64,000 nt of DNA from Variovorax davisae (GCF_030316845.1 NZ_JASZYS010000020.1:57608-121607), one strand, 5' to 3'; numbered from the stretch's first letter, positions 17,359 to 29,178 are shown. Numbers and translations: made by a program. The notes: a model not told the origin generated them from the sequence alone.

Positions 17359-18843
17359 ATGAGGATTGGACTGGTTGACGCCCTCGAGCCGCGCGCCAAG
17401 CTGGCACCCCCTGAGGGGGCCGCCCGCGTGGGCGACTCTCCCCCGCATTTGCTGACCTCCGCGCTCGCGCTCGCCATGCTTCTCGGTGGATGCGTCTACC
17501 CAGTTCCTGTGGCGGTGCAGCAACCGGCGCGCGTCACTACGACGACCACAACCACCACAACGCCCAGACCGGCGACCTCCGCCGCCACGGTGCCTACGGC
17601 GCCGGCGGCAGACGGCACCTTCAATCAGGCCCAGATCGACCAGTTGATGGCGCCCATCGCGCTGTATCCGGACTCGCTGCTGTCGCAGGTGCTGATGGCG
17701 TCGACCTACCCGGCCGACGTGGCCGAGGCCGCGAAGTGGTCGAAGGCGAATCCCCAGCAATCCGGCGACGCCGCCGTGCGCGCGGTCGAGAACCAACCCT
17801 GGGACCCCAGCGTGAAATCGCTAGCGGCCTTCCCGCAGGTGCTGCAGGGCATGGGCGACAAGCCGGACTGGGTACAGAACCTGGGCGACGCCTTCCTCGC
17901 ATCATCGAAAGACGTGCTCGACTCCGCCCAGCGGCTGCGGGCCCGGGCGCGCGACAGCGGCAACCTGAAGTCGACCGAGCAGCAGACCGTGACCGTCCAG
18001 CAAGAGGCGATCACCATCGAGCCCGCCAGTCCGGAGACAGTCTACGTGCCGCTCTACAACCCGGCGGTGGTGTACGGCACCTGGCCCTATCCGGCCTACC
18101 CGCCGTACTACTGGTATCCGTCGGCGATGTATTACCCCGGCTACTATCCCGGCGCCGCGCTGGCCTCGGGCATCGCCTTCGGAATCGGCGTGGCGGCCGT
18201 GGGCGCGCTCTGGGGCAACTGCAACTGGGGCGGCGGCGACATCAACATCAACACGAACCGCTACAACAGCATCAACACCAACCGGCAAATCAGCGCCAAT
18301 CAAAATCGCTTCCAGCACAACGCCCAGAACCGGCGCGGCGTGCCCTACCGCGACAGCCGCAGCCAGCAGCAGTTCGGCAAGAACGTGCCGGGGGCGGAGA
18401 ACCGCGCCGATTTCCGCGGTCGCGACGCACAGCGGCAACAGGCGCAGTCCGCGTTGCAGCAGCGCGGCATGGACCCGGGCGCCGGCCGCGCGGAACTGCG
18501 CAACGATCCGGCCGCGCGGCAGCGCGCCGACGCAGCCGCGCGGGGCCAGGGAGGATTCGGTGGCAATGACGGGCTGTCGCGCGTCGGCGCGCAAGGCGGC
18601 GCACGCGGTGACAACGCCTTCAGCGGCGCGGGCAACGCCGGCCAGGCGCGACAGCAGATCGACCGCGGCAACGCCAGCCGGCAGATGTCGCAGCCGTCGG
18701 GCGGGCGCGGCGGCTACGGCGGCGGTGGCTACAGTGGCGGCGGCAGTCGCGGCGGTTACAGCGGTGGCTACGGCGGGGGCTATGGAGGAGGGCGCGGAGG
18801 CGGCCGCGGAGGAGGCGGGCGCGGCGGTGGCGGACGCCGATAG
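17359..18843 (+). CDS. DUF3300 lipoprotein with glycine/arginine-rich tail
   Basis: A 494-residue protein. After an unusual N-terminus the hydrophobic stretch LTSALALAMLLGGC gives a lipobox. The DUF3300 domain follows (QIDQLMAPIALYPDSLLSQV through VYVPLYNPAVVYGTWPYP), then a hydrophobic glycine-alanine segment and a Gln/Arg/Gly-rich tail ending in GGGRGGGGRR repeats. The 32 or so residues before the signal (PRAKLAPPEGAARVGDSPP) look like a translated intergenic repeat, not a normal signal n-region. The start at 17359 has GAGGAG upstream; the ATG at 17323 is less likely. It forms an operon with the DUF2950 gene 22 bases downstream. Confidence 0.85.
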   Translation: MRIGLVDALEPRAKLAPPEGAARVGDSPPHLLTSALALAMLLGGCVYPVPVAVQQPARVTTTTTTTTTPRPATSAATVPTAPAADGTFNQAQIDQLMAPIALYPDSLLSQVLMASTYPADVAEAAKWSKANPQQSGDAAVRAVENQPWDPSVKSLAAFPQVLQGMGDKPDWVQNLGDAFLASSKDVLDSAQRLRARARDSGNLKSTEQQTVTVQQEAITIEPASPETVYVPLYNPAVVYGTWPYPAYPPYYWYPSAMYYPGYYPGAALASGIAFGIGVAAVGALWGNCNWGGGDININTNRYNSINTNRQISANQNRFQHNAQNRRGVPYRDSRSQQQFGKNVPGAENRADFRGRDAQRQQAQSALQQRGMDPGAGRAELRNDPAARQRADAAARGQGGFGGNDGLSRVGAQGGARGDNAFSGAGNAGQARQQIDRGNASRQMSQPSGGRGGYGGGGYSGGGSRGGYSGGYGGGYGGGRGGGRGGGGRGGGGRR

Positions 18844-18865
18844 ACCAAGAAATACAGGAGTAGTC

Positions 18866-19771
18866 ATGCCCATGCCCATGCCCCTCTGCCGATCCGCTGC
18901 CCGCCTGGCCACTGCCGCGGTGCTCGCCGTCGCCACCCTTCTCGTTCCCGGACCCGCCGGAGCGCAGCAGGCGTATCCCAGTGCCGAGGCGGCTGCGCAG
19001 GCCTTCCACGACGCGGTGGCCGGCGACGACGACGCCGCACTGCGCAAGGTGCTCGGCGCCGACTGGAAGCGCTTCCTGCCGACCGACGACATCGGCCGCG
19101 CCGAGCAGCAAGCCTTCCTGGCCGCCTGGGGCCAGGCCCACAAGGTCGTCCCGGACGGCCAGGCCAAGGCCGTGCTGGCCGTCGGCGACGGCGGCTGGAC
19201 ATTGCCCATTCCCCTGGTGATGAAGGGCGGCAGTTGGCGCTTCGATCCCCGCGCGGGCGCCGACGAGATGCGCACCCGGCGCGTCGGCCGCAACGAACTG
19301 GCCACCATGCAGGCGGTGCTGGCCTACTTCGATGCCCAGAAGGAATATGCGCAGCGCGACCGCGACGGCGACGGTGTGCTCTCGTACGCACGCAAGTTCA
19401 TGAGCTCACCGGGCAAGCGCGACGGCCTGTACTGGCCTAACGACGCGCAGGGCGAGAGTCCTCTGGGGCCGCAGTTCGGCGGCGTGAAGCCGGGCGAGGG
19501 GTATCACGGCTATCACTACAAGATCCTGATGGCCCAGGGCAAGGATGCACCAGGCGGCGCCTACGACTACGTCATCGGCAACCGCATGCGCGCCGGCTTC
19601 GCCCTGGTCGCCTGGCCGATCCGGTACGGGGATACCGGCGTGACCAGCTTCATGGTCAGTCACGACGGCGTGCTCTACCAGAAGGACCTGGGACCGAATG
19701 GCGCGGCGATCGCGCGGGAAATGAAGGTCTTCAATCCGGATCCGACTTGGAGCAAAGTGGAAGTGCCTTGA
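18866..19771 (+). CDS. DUF2950 family exported protein
   Basis: A 301-residue protein with a signal peptide (MPMPMPLCRSAARLATAAV, cleavage near AGAQQA). The DUF2950 body has YPSAEAAAQAFHDAVAGDD, DGDGVLSYARKFMSSPGKRD, GYHGYHYKILMAQG and the C-terminal FMVSHDGVLYQKDLG. It is preceded by AGGAG at 18856-18860 and directly follows the DUF3300 gene; the two families are regularly paired in proteobacteria, pointing to a joint periplasmic or outer-membrane role. Its molecular function is not known. Confidence 0.88.
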   Translation: MPMPMPLCRSAARLATAAVLAVATLLVPGPAGAQQAYPSAEAAAQAFHDAVAGDDDAALRKVLGADWKRFLPTDDIGRAEQQAFLAAWGQAHKVVPDGQAKAVLAVGDGGWTLPIPLVMKGGSWRFDPRAGADEMRTRRVGRNELATMQAVLAYFDAQKEYAQRDRDGDGVLSYARKFMSSPGKRDGLYWPNDAQGESPLGPQFGGVKPGEGYHGYHYKILMAQGKDAPGGAYDYVIGNRMRAGFALVAWPIRYGDTGVTSFMVSHDGVLYQKDLGPNGAAIAREMKVFNPDPTWSKVEVP

Positions 19772-19816
19772 GCGGGCGGCAGACAACCGAATCTTCCAGC
19801 AGATCGTCAGGAGCGC

Positions 19817-22285
<2,469 letters not shown>

Positions 22286-22301
22286 GTCTTGCTACCCCAC
22301 C

Positions 22302-24698
22302 TCATCCCGGCCACACCCAGTTCGCGACCTCTTCGCGGTCGGTGCCGTGGGTGTGCGCGTAATTCAGGTTGTCGATGATGGCGTTCTTCATGTCTTCCCG
22401 CAGGTGCGCTGTGCGGCCTTGCAGGCCCGGCACGCGGTCGAGGACGTCGATTACGAGGTTGAAGCGGTCGACTTGGTTGAGAATGGCGAGCTCCATCGGC
22501 GTGTTGATGTTGCCCTTCTCCTTGTAGCCGCGCACGTGGAGGTGCTCGTGGTTGCAAAAGCGGTAGGCCAGCTTGTGGATCAGCCAGGGATAGCCGTGGA
22601 AGTTGAAGATCACCGGCTTGTCGCGCGTGAACAGGCTGTCGAATTCGCGATCGGTCGAACCGTGCGGATGCTCGCTGGCCGGCTGCATCCTGAACAGGTC
22701 CACCACATTCACGAAGCGCAGCTTGAGATCGGGCACCCGCTCCCGCAGGAGCGCCGTTGCCCCCAATGCCTCCTGCGTCGCGACGTCGCCGCACGAAGCC
22801 ATCACCACGTCCGGCTCCTGCCCCTCGTCGCTGCTTGCGCGCTGCCAGATGCCGATGCCCTTGGCGCAGTGCGCGATCGCCTCGTCGATGGTCGTGAACT
22901 GCAGGTGCTTCTGCTTGTCCGCCACGATCACGTTGATGCAGTCGGTGGAGCGCAGGCAGGCGTCTGCCACCGCGAGCAGCGTGTTGGCATCCGGCGGAAG
23001 GTAGACGCGGGTGACCGACGGGCTCTTGTTGGTCACCAGGTCGATGAAGCCGGGGTCTTGGTGCGAGAAACCGTTGTGGTCCTGGCGCCAGACGGTGGAC
23101 GACAAGAGAATGTTCTCCGACGCAACTGACGCGCGCCACGGCACATGGTTCTTGCAGATGTCCAGCCACTTCGCGTGCTGGTTGAACATCGAGTCGACGA
23201 CGTGGGCGAAGGCCTCGTAGGTGTGGAAGAAGCCGTGACGGCCCGACAGCAGGTAGCCTTCCAGCCATCCCATCAAGGTGTGCTCGGACAGCATCTCCAT
23301 CACGCGGCCGTCGCGGGCGAGCTCGCCGCCGTCCGCGTCCTCGGGCAGCAGGTCGGCCATCCACACCTTCTTGCTGACCTCGTAGACCGCCTGCAGACGG
23401 TTGGACGCGGTCTCGTCGGGGCCGAACAACCTGAAGCTGTTCATGTTGTTGCGCATCGTGTCGCGCAGGAATTCACCCAGCGGCCGGGTGTTCTCATGCA
23501 GCACCTTGCCGGCCTCGCGGACGTCCACTGCGTAGTCGCGGAAGTCGGGCAGCTTCAACGCCCGGCGCAGCAGGCCACCGTTGGCGATCGGATTGGCGCT
23601 CATGCGCCTCGGCCCCACGGGTGCGAGGGCCCTGAGCTCGGGGACCAGACGGCCGCCGGCATCAAACAGTGCCTCGGGCCCGTAGCCGTGCATCCAGCGC
23701 TCGAGGAGTTCCAGGCTCGCGGGGTTCTCGCGCACGTCCGAGAAAGGCACCTGGTGCGAGCGCCAGGAGCCTTCGACCTTGTGGCCCCGGATTTCCTTCG
23801 GTCCGCTCCAGCCCTTGGGCGTGCGCAGCACGATCATCGGCCAGCGGGGCCGCTCGGCGCGGCCGCTCACGCCCGCCTTCTCCCGGATGTCGCGCAGCTC
23901 GGCGAAGATCGCATCGAGCGTGCCGGCCATCTTCTGGTGCATCTCGGCGGGGTCCGATCCCTCGACGAAATAGGGCTTGTAGCCGTAGCCGACGAAGAGC
24001 GCCTCCAGCTCCTCGTGGCTGATTCGCGCGAGGATGGTCGGGTTGGCGATCTTGTAGCCGTTCAGGTTCAGGATCGGCAGCACGGCGCCGTCGCGCACCG
24101 GATTGATGAACTTGTTCGAATGCCAGGCGGTGGCGAGCGGACCGGTCTCGGCCTCGCCGTCGCCGACCACACAGGCCACCACGAGCTTGGGGTTGTCGAG
24201 CGCGGCACCGTAGGCATGCGAGAGGCTGTAGCCCAGTTCGCCGCCTTCGTGGATCGAACCCGGTGTCTCTGGCGTGACATGCGATCCGATGTGGCCCGGA
24301 AAGGAGAACTGCTTGAAGAACTTGCCCATGCCCTCCGCGTCCTCGCTCTTGTCCGGGTACACCTCCGAGTAGGTGCCTTCCAGGTAGGCGGGGCCGAGCA
24401 CGCCCGGGGCGCCGTGCCCCGGACCGGCCATGAAGATCACGTTCTGGTCGTCGCGCTGGATGACGCGGTTCAGGTGTGCCCACACGAAGGAGAGAGCCGG
24501 GCTCGCGCCCCAGTGCCCGAGCAGGCGATGCTTGACGTGTTCCACCTTCAGCGGCTCGCGAAGCAGGGGGTTGTCGCGCAGGTAGATCATGCCGACCGAG
24601 AGGTAGTTGCACGCGCGCCACCAGGCGTCGATGCGTCGCAGTTCGTCCTTGTCCAGCGGGTTCTGCTGGGTGGCACGCGAAGAGGCTTGCTTGCTCAT
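22302..24698 (-). CDS. xfp: Xylulose-5-phosphate/fructose-6-phosphate phosphoketolase
   Basis: A 798-residue thiamine-diphosphate enzyme splitting xylulose 5-phosphate (and often fructose 6-phosphate) into acetyl phosphate and an aldose phosphate. Signature motifs are EGGELGYSLSHAYGAALDNP and GDGEAETGPLATAWHS; LNGYKIANPTI and the late SCGDVATQEALGA are also typical. I chose the ATG at 24698 with AGGAGA nearby; the open frame extends about 80 codons further up but without coding character. Coupled with glgP downstream, it would send stored glucan carbon to acetyl phosphate. Confidence 0.96.
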   Translation of the reverse strand: MSKQASSRATQQNPLDKDELRRIDAWWRACNYLSVGMIYLRDNPLLREPLKVEHVKHRLLGHWGASPALSFVWAHLNRVIQRDDQNVIFMAGPGHGAPGVLGPAYLEGTYSEVYPDKSEDAEGMGKFFKQFSFPGHIGSHVTPETPGSIHEGGELGYSLSHAYGAALDNPKLVVACVVGDGEAETGPLATAWHSNKFINPVRDGAVLPILNLNGYKIANPTILARISHEELEALFVGYGYKPYFVEGSDPAEMHQKMAGTLDAIFAELRDIREKAGVSGRAERPRWPMIVLRTPKGWSGPKEIRGHKVEGSWRSHQVPFSDVRENPASLELLERWMHGYGPEALFDAGGRLVPELRALAPVGPRRMSANPIANGGLLRRALKLPDFRDYAVDVREAGKVLHENTRPLGEFLRDTMRNNMNSFRLFGPDETASNRLQAVYEVSKKVWMADLLPEDADGGELARDGRVMEMLSEHTLMGWLEGYLLSGRHGFFHTYEAFAHVVDSMFNQHAKWLDICKNHVPWRASVASENILLSSTVWRQDHNGFSHQDPGFIDLVTNKSPSVTRVYLPPDANTLLAVADACLRSTDCINVIVADKQKHLQFTTIDEAIAHCAKGIGIWQRASSDEGQEPDVVMASCGDVATQEALGATALLRERVPDLKLRFVNVVDLFRMQPASEHPHGSTDREFDSLFTRDKPVIFNFHGYPWLIHKLAYRFCNHEHLHVRGYKEKGNINTPMELAILNQVDRFNLVIDVLDRVPGLQGRTAHLREDMKNAIIDNLNYAHTHGTDREEVANWVWPG

Positions 24699-25089
24699 GT
24701 TGCGTCTCCTGTCCTGCAGGCCTCGGTCGCGTGTTGCGCCGGGGCGCGCTGCTTCGGCGCGATCCGGGCCCATTGGACCGCCTCTGCCAGCTGGGGTGAA
24801 ATTGTCAGTCACGCCAGTCCGCGGCACAACTAGAGGCGTCGGATAAGTGCGTGCGTTGCATTTGGATACAAGCCGATAAGGGGCAGGCTTCCGCAGGACT
24901 CGCCAGTGAACGGAACGGCCAATCGGCGCGCACAATCGAGCATCTTCGCCGGTCGCCCCCTACTTGCTCACAATAGTCGGCTGCCGGTGATGCACGCTTC
25001 GTCGCCATGGACTTGGCGCTGGCTGCCAAGCTGGATGTGAAACTGTATCTTTGGTCAAGCGCCTGACTGGGCGCGTCGGGAGCCTCGTT
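24699..25089. other. Intergenic region upstream of xfp
   Basis: About 390 bases holding the xfp-glgP promoter region on the minus strand. A minus-strand open frame across 24805-25413 overlaps two better plus-strand genes and was not accepted. No RNA gene was recognised. Confidence 0.4.
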
Positions 25090-25290
25090 ATGGATCGGGC
25101 GACTGTGACTTCCGCCATCGGCGACATGCTTGCCGAGTTGGATCGCAAGCAAGACAGCATCTACGCGCAGGAAGCGAGGAGAGCACTGATTCGTGCTCGG
25201 CAACTGATCGAGACCAATCCGGACAGCTTGAATGACGAGGTGCTTATGAACGCGATGCTCCAATTGGTCATGTTCGGTATTCCCGGATAG
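25090..25290 (+). CDS. Small hypothetical protein
   Basis: A 66-residue, mainly helical acidic protein starting MDRATVTSAIGDMLAELDRK and ending MLQLVMFGIPG. A start 39 bases upstream (25051) is possible. No family was recognised. It stands alone between the phosphoketolase promoter region and the hemerythrin-like gene on the same strand. Confidence 0.45.
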   Translation: MDRATVTSAIGDMLAELDRKQDSIYAQEARRALIRARQLIETNPDSLNDEVLMNAMLQLVMFGIPG

Positions 25291-25433
25291 GACGACCCCC
25301 AATGAAGCTGCGGTCGGATGCCGCAGCGATGGTCGTCGGATACAGCGAGCGATGCGCTGATACACATCGATGAATCGTTTGGCCAAGCGGCGGAGTGCTT
25401 TCAGGCGCATCAAATAATCGTCGGAGGTTCAAC

Positions 25434-25991
25434 ATGACCAGCCAGATCGCGCAATGGCATGACGAGCACGGGAACTTCTCCCTGCTCCTGAGCTTTCTTG
25501 AAGACCAAGTCGCCAGATTTCGAGACGGCGAGAGTCCGGACTACCACCTAATGCTCGAGATAGCCTCGTACCTGCGCGAGTTCGGGGATTCCTTTCATCA
25601 TCCGCGCGAAGACGCCGCGTTCACAATCCTCGCGGCTCAGGATCCGCGGCTGCGGCTGGCGATCAACCGCCTACATCAGGATCATCGCGTCCTCGCCGCC
25701 GCGGGCGAAGAGTTGGTCGCGCGTCTGAACCAGGTCATCAGCCAGACCTATGTGCGGCGGGCGTCGGTGGAGGCGGCGGCCGCGCTGTACTTAGCCTACT
25801 ACCGACATCACCTTGCCGCGGAAGAAAGACAGATCCTGCCGCATGCGCGATTGCTTCTGACGGCGCAGGACTGGGAGGTTGTGGCCAGAGCCGCGCCCTC
25901 GTGCCCGGACCCACTGTTCGGAAACACCTCGACGGGAATATATCCGCGGCTGGCCGGGATGATGGCAGCGTATGCGGCAGCGGGCGGCTGA
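25434..25991 (+). CDS. Hemerythrin-like domain protein
   Basis: A 185-residue four-helix protein likely to bind a di-iron centre. Candidate ligands are H9 and H12 (QWHDEHGNF), FHHPRED, LHQDHRVLAA and YYRHHLAAEERQILP. The start is fixed by GGAGG at 25422-25426. Family members sense or carry oxygen or protect Fe-S enzymes; the role here is unknown. No regulator or catalytic domain is fused, and the region beyond residue 140 is family-variable. Confidence 0.85.
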   Translation: MTSQIAQWHDEHGNFSLLLSFLEDQVARFRDGESPDYHLMLEIASYLREFGDSFHHPREDAAFTILAAQDPRLRLAINRLHQDHRVLAAAGEELVARLNQVISQTYVRRASVEAAAALYLAYYRHHLAAEERQILPHARLLLTAQDWEVVARAAPSCPDPLFGNTSTGIYPRLAGMMAAYAAAGG

Positions 25992-26082
25992 GTCGGGGCC
26001 CAGGCTGCGGGCCACTTTAATTCTGGGCCCGGACGACCGGCTGCTCTAGCTCTAGCCAGGCGATCCGGACGTCCACAATTGC

Positions 26083-26385
26083 TCAGCCTCCCCCGCTCCT
26101 CAGTGTGGCCAGGGCATCACAAGGCCAAGGCGGCGCAGCGCCTGCCGGGCGGCGGCCAGTTCTGGCGTCTTGCCGACCTTGGTCTCGAAGTCGTCCAGTG
26201 TCGGGCTTCACCGCACCATTCGCAGAGCCGGGCATGTCCTCCTCGGAAATCACCTCGACGTCGGGCGCTGCTTTCTGCTCCGCGGCGCCGGGCGTGGTGT
26301 ATCCGCCCTTGGACGATTTCGTCAGCAGGGTGCCGCGCTGGAAGAATCGGAACTTGGCGCCAACAGGCAACTCGCCGAATTGCAT
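26083..26385 (-). pseudogene. Small KFRF-motif protein, probably frameshifted
   Basis: Starts MQFGELPVGAKFRFFQRGTL and is clearly paralogous to the gene at 41743-41955 (MRFDELPVNAKFRFWRRGTV). After about residue 60 the annotated frame becomes arginine-rich and unconvincing, while another minus frame reads LDDFETKVGKTPELAAARQ, then ALRRLGLVMPWPH to a stop at 26100-26102. A single-base shift near 26200 would rejoin the two. Function unknown; this family is small, soluble and common on proteobacterial accessory DNA. Confidence 0.55.
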
Positions 26386-26784
26386 TCCCACATGCGAAGC
26401 CAGGCGTGCTCTGTGTGCGGCGACGGTCGTTCGTTCGTTCAGGGACAGATCGTCGTGTCGTTGAACAATTCCGGCAGCCACCGCCAGACTGTTGCGTTGG
26501 CGGCACGGTCGCCCAAGGGCAAGTCGGAGGCTATGGCCGCCAATGCCTTGGGCCGTTCGTCGATACCGGCTACTCCTCGGCACCTGGACGGCCGGATTCG
26601 GGCTGACAGCGTGAGTTCGGCGACTGGGCGTAAATGACGGCTACCGCTGCGGACCCTGCCGGACACCAGTCGATGCTGACGGTCTGAGATGGGCCCTAAG
26701 CCGAAGTTCGGCACTACCTGAAAGCGGGCGTTCATTGGCGTCAGGGTACAGTCCCTATGACAGCTCAAACTCAAGGACCATCGG

Positions 26785-27066
26785 ATGCCGCAAGACCTCG
26801 ACAAGCTTCTCGGCCAAGTGAAAGACGAAGCCTCGTTTCGCACATTTGTTGCGGCCTTGGCGGCCGACTTCGCAGAGGAACGCGAGATTGAAGCAGTCAC
26901 GCCGAGCCGTCCCTACGGACCCGGTGCTCTGGGTTGGGAACACGGCACCATTGACGAATACCTGGGCGCGGCTGCCGCGTGCGGCGTCGCGGCCTTTGAT
27001 GGCGACCTGAGCAACCCCTGGCTTCGTTGCGCAGCAATTCTGTACGGGGGCAAGGTCTACGAGTAG
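26785..27066 (+). CDS. Hypothetical protein (DUF7660-like)
   Basis: A 93-residue acidic protein beginning MPQDLDKLLGQVKDEASFRTF, with GWEHGTIDEYLGAAAACGVA near the middle. This W-x-N/H-G-T-I-x-x-[FY]-L pattern resembles DUF7660-type proteins. It lies at the edge of the short-repeat array; copies of the repeat lie near 26634 (same orientation) and at 27067-27100 (opposite orientation). Function unknown. Confidence 0.55.
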   Translation: MPQDLDKLLGQVKDEASFRTFVAALAADFAEEREIEAVTPSRPYGPGALGWEHGTIDEYLGAAAACGVAAFDGDLSNPWLRCAAILYGGKVYE

Positions 27067-27097
27067 AAGTCGGACACCCGCTCTTGGCCATCTGTGG

Positions 27098-27337
27098 TCA
27101 TAGACCGCGCATAGTGCCATTGCACTTTCCGCAGGGGCACGAATGCCTCCACGAAGTTGGCCTGTTCTCGCCCGCAAGGGTCAGCGGCTCAACCGAAATC
27201 TTGCCTTGGCAGAAAGCGCAACGTTGGTCGACCGGGTCCCCATATTGTGACTGCCCGAGCGCAATCAGAACTTCCTTGGCGCCCTTGCGAAGCGAAGGCA
27301 CATCGAGACCCACAAGGTACTTGTCATAGTTCGTCAT
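27098..27337 (-). CDS. Small cysteine-rich hypothetical protein
   Basis: A 79-residue protein with a likely zinc ribbon: CAFC at mid-length and CPCGKC near the end. No family was recognised. It is the last gene of the minus-strand cassette-like block, with a repeat copy 10 bases upstream of its start. Confidence 0.5.
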   Translation of the reverse strand: MTNYDKYLVGLDVPSLRKGAKEVLIALGQSQYGDPVDQRCAFCQGKISVEPLTLAGENRPTSWRHSCPCGKCNGTMRGL

Positions 27338-27391
27338 GCAGTTCCTAGGTCCGGTTCTGGCCGCATTCTGCCCGCCAAGGGCAGTGGCTTC

Positions 27392-27712
27392 TCAAGGTCT
27401 GTAGACCAGCCTGAAGATTTCAGAATAACGGTCGTCGCCCGTCTGCTCCCTCAAAACGCGGACATGGGGCATCAGGGATTCGTAGAGGTCGCGCACGTCC
27501 AGTGCATCCCGCGGCGACGGGCTCGCCTTCACAAGTCGCCTAGCTTCCTCGAATACGTCCTCCACGACCCGAGGTGCAAATGGCTCGTCGATGTCGAGTC
27601 GCTTTGCCATCAGTAGTGCGAACAAACGGTCAAACGAGCCGCCCTCCCTGTCGGCGACCGCGCGCATGATTCTGTCGCGCAGTTCCTTACTGAGCTGGGA
27701 ATGGTGCGTCAT
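27392..27712 (-). CDS. Hypothetical helical protein
   Basis: A 106-residue charged helical protein, MTHHSQLSKELRDRIMRAVA to DDRYSEIFRLVYRP. The start at 27712 was chosen because upstream in-frame sequence crosses the repeat and the neighbouring gene. No family was recognised. Confidence 0.5.
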   Translation of the reverse strand: MTHHSQLSKELRDRIMRAVADREGGSFDRLFALLMAKRLDIDEPFAPRVVEDVFEEARRLVKASPSPRDALDVRDLYESLMPHVRVLREQTGDDRYSEIFRLVYRP

Positions 27713-27795
27713 CTGGTTCCGGCCGTAGTTGTTGCCATCGAGTCGGATTCTGCCGCGCCGGCGAGTGACCGGTGTTGGGCCGCATTCTGACCTTG

Positions 27796-28323
27796 CTACC
27801 TGCTCCTCAAGTTGGGACATACGCCCGACGTGCGGCAACGATACATCTGCTCCAGCTCTTGGCCGTAGCGCGCTTCCATTGACATCATCCGCATCGTCGA
27901 TGGGTAGTTCGCGCAGTACGCTTGTGCTCGGGAACTGCTGGCTCCCCCAAGGTCGAGAAACAGGCGGGACTGCTCCGACGCAATTGTTCTCTCCATATAC
28001 CGAGCGTACCCACCGACCGGCAGGTTCGCTCGGAGCGAGTCCCGTTCGACATATGCGGCCCACTGGTCAGCCGCTTCCTGAAGCGCCTTAGCGTTTTGCG
28101 CCCGCCACTGGACTTTTGCTTCCTCAATGGCCAAAGCACTCCCTGGGAACAGCTCCGAGCACTTGGTCGCGGTCGCAGCGGTCATCAGGCCGTATGCGTG
28201 GACTCGTCCAACAGCGAAATCGAATCGCTCTTGCTCAGGTGCTTCAGCCGATGCGGCCGATGCGGCCGATGCCAGCGTCGTCAAGGCAATCAGAGCAGCC
28301 AAGTGGTTGGGTAGCTTGGGCAA
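27796..28323 (-). CDS. Exported hypothetical protein
   Basis: A 175-residue protein with an alanine-rich signal peptide (LAALIALTTLASAASAASA). The mature part is helical with three cysteines (TKCSELF, AYCANYP and a C-terminal YRCRTSGVCP pair region), suggesting disulphides in the periplasm. The signal region contains a GCGGCC-type repeat coding ASAASA. It is one unit of the cassette-like block; no family was recognised. Confidence 0.6.
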   Translation of the reverse strand: MPKLPNHLAALIALTTLASAASAASAEAPEQERFDFAVGRVHAYGLMTAATATKCSELFPGSALAIEEAKVQWRAQNAKALQEAADQWAAYVERDSLRANLPVGGYARYMERTIASEQSRLFLDLGGASSSRAQAYCANYPSTMRMMSMEARYGQELEQMYRCRTSGVCPNLRSR

Positions 28324-28435
28324 GTTGGTCCTAGTTCGAGGTGGAGAGCGCGACGATTCTGACCGAACCCAAGGTCAGTGTGCACGCGCCTTTTCTGCGC
28401 TGAGGTCGAAGTTCCGCTTCTGGCCGGATTCTGTC

Positions 28436-28726
28436 TCATGCGGCGCGGCTCCCCCGCGCAGCGATGATGGTTGCGAGCACCCTCGGGCCCATTTCGGCGG
28501 CCACATTCCTACTTCTGAATTCGGTCAACGCATCGCGCTGCGCGGTCTCGGCGAGCCGTGAGACGAACGGTCGGCCTTCGAGGCCATAGGCTTGAGCCTC
28601 TGCCGGCGTCAGTCGCACGACCATGTCAAAGCTGACCGCCGAGTAACTGCAGTTCACGTCGAGCAGCAAGTCGTTGCCGTCCCGCAGCAAGAACCATCCG
28701 TGAGGCTCAGAGTCGATAATTTCCAT
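28436..28726 (-). CDS. Hypothetical protein
   Basis: A 96-residue protein starting MEIIDSEPHGWFLLRDGNDL, mostly beta strand at first and helical at the end. It overlaps the 3' end of the upstream membrane-protein gene by 73 bases because that gene has no stop before the intervening repeat. No family was recognised. Confidence 0.55.
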   Translation of the reverse strand: MEIIDSEPHGWFLLRDGNDLLLDVNCSYSAVSFDMVVRLTPAEAQAYGLEGRPFVSRLAETAQRDALTEFRSRNVAAEMGPRVLATIIAARGSRAA

Positions 28727-29178
28727 GATGGGTCTCGTCCGATGTACTGGGAGACGACCGGGAAGGTCCGGTCCTGGCCGTATCCGGCCGTATAGGCCTT
28801 CGCGAATTTGGAGCCGAAGAGCACTCTGCTCACCGCCACACCAACCAGAAGCCCGGAGCCCATCGCGAGGAATAGCAGCGAATGCGGTGAAATCGCGGCG
28901 CTCGCGAGCGCGACCCCTGCGGCCGAAATTCCGGTCGAAAAGAAGTTGACCGCCCCCAGCAGAAAAAAGTGCCAGCCCACACGGACGGCCTTGTCGTTGC
29001 CCAACGCTGCCTGGAGTCCAAGAATCAATGGGAGGCTGGCTGCGCAGCCAACGAACATCAGCGAAATGTCTTGCCAGTGGAGCGGCGGATTGCTGGCCGC
29101 CGCGGCATCGAGGGCCCAAGGGCCGGACACGAGCCCGCCCAGAGCCGCGATAGCAAGGAATACCCGGAAGAAGCGCAT
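28654..29178 (-). CDS. Small membrane protein, tail encoded by the repeat
   Basis: A 174-residue protein with about four hydrophobic segments, starting MRFFRVFLAIAALGGLVSG. The last 40 or so codons are translated from the short intergenic repeat (28762-28795) and from the start of the next gene, so the C-terminus is probably not ancestral and the two genes now overlap out of frame. This suggests that the boundary was formed by insertion or exchange at the repeat. Function unknown. Confidence 0.55.
   Translation of the reverse strand: MRFFRVFLAIAALGGLVSGPWALDAAAASNPPLHWQDISLMFVGCAASLPLILGLQAALGNDKAVRVGWHFFLLGAVNFFSTGISAAGVALASAAISPHSLLFLAMGSGLLVGVAVSRVLFGSKFAKAYTAGYGQDRTFPVVSQYIGRDPSWKLSTLSLTDGSCCGTATTCCST

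Noticed and set aside
23145..24833. 562-codon plus-strand open frame opposite xfp
   Set aside because: Antisense shadow of the phosphoketolase gene; the protein is histidine- and arginine-rich without a recognisable domain.
24805..25413. 202-codon minus-strand open frame
   Set aside because: It runs through the xfp promoter region and antisense to a small plus gene and the hemerythrin ribosome site; no domain.
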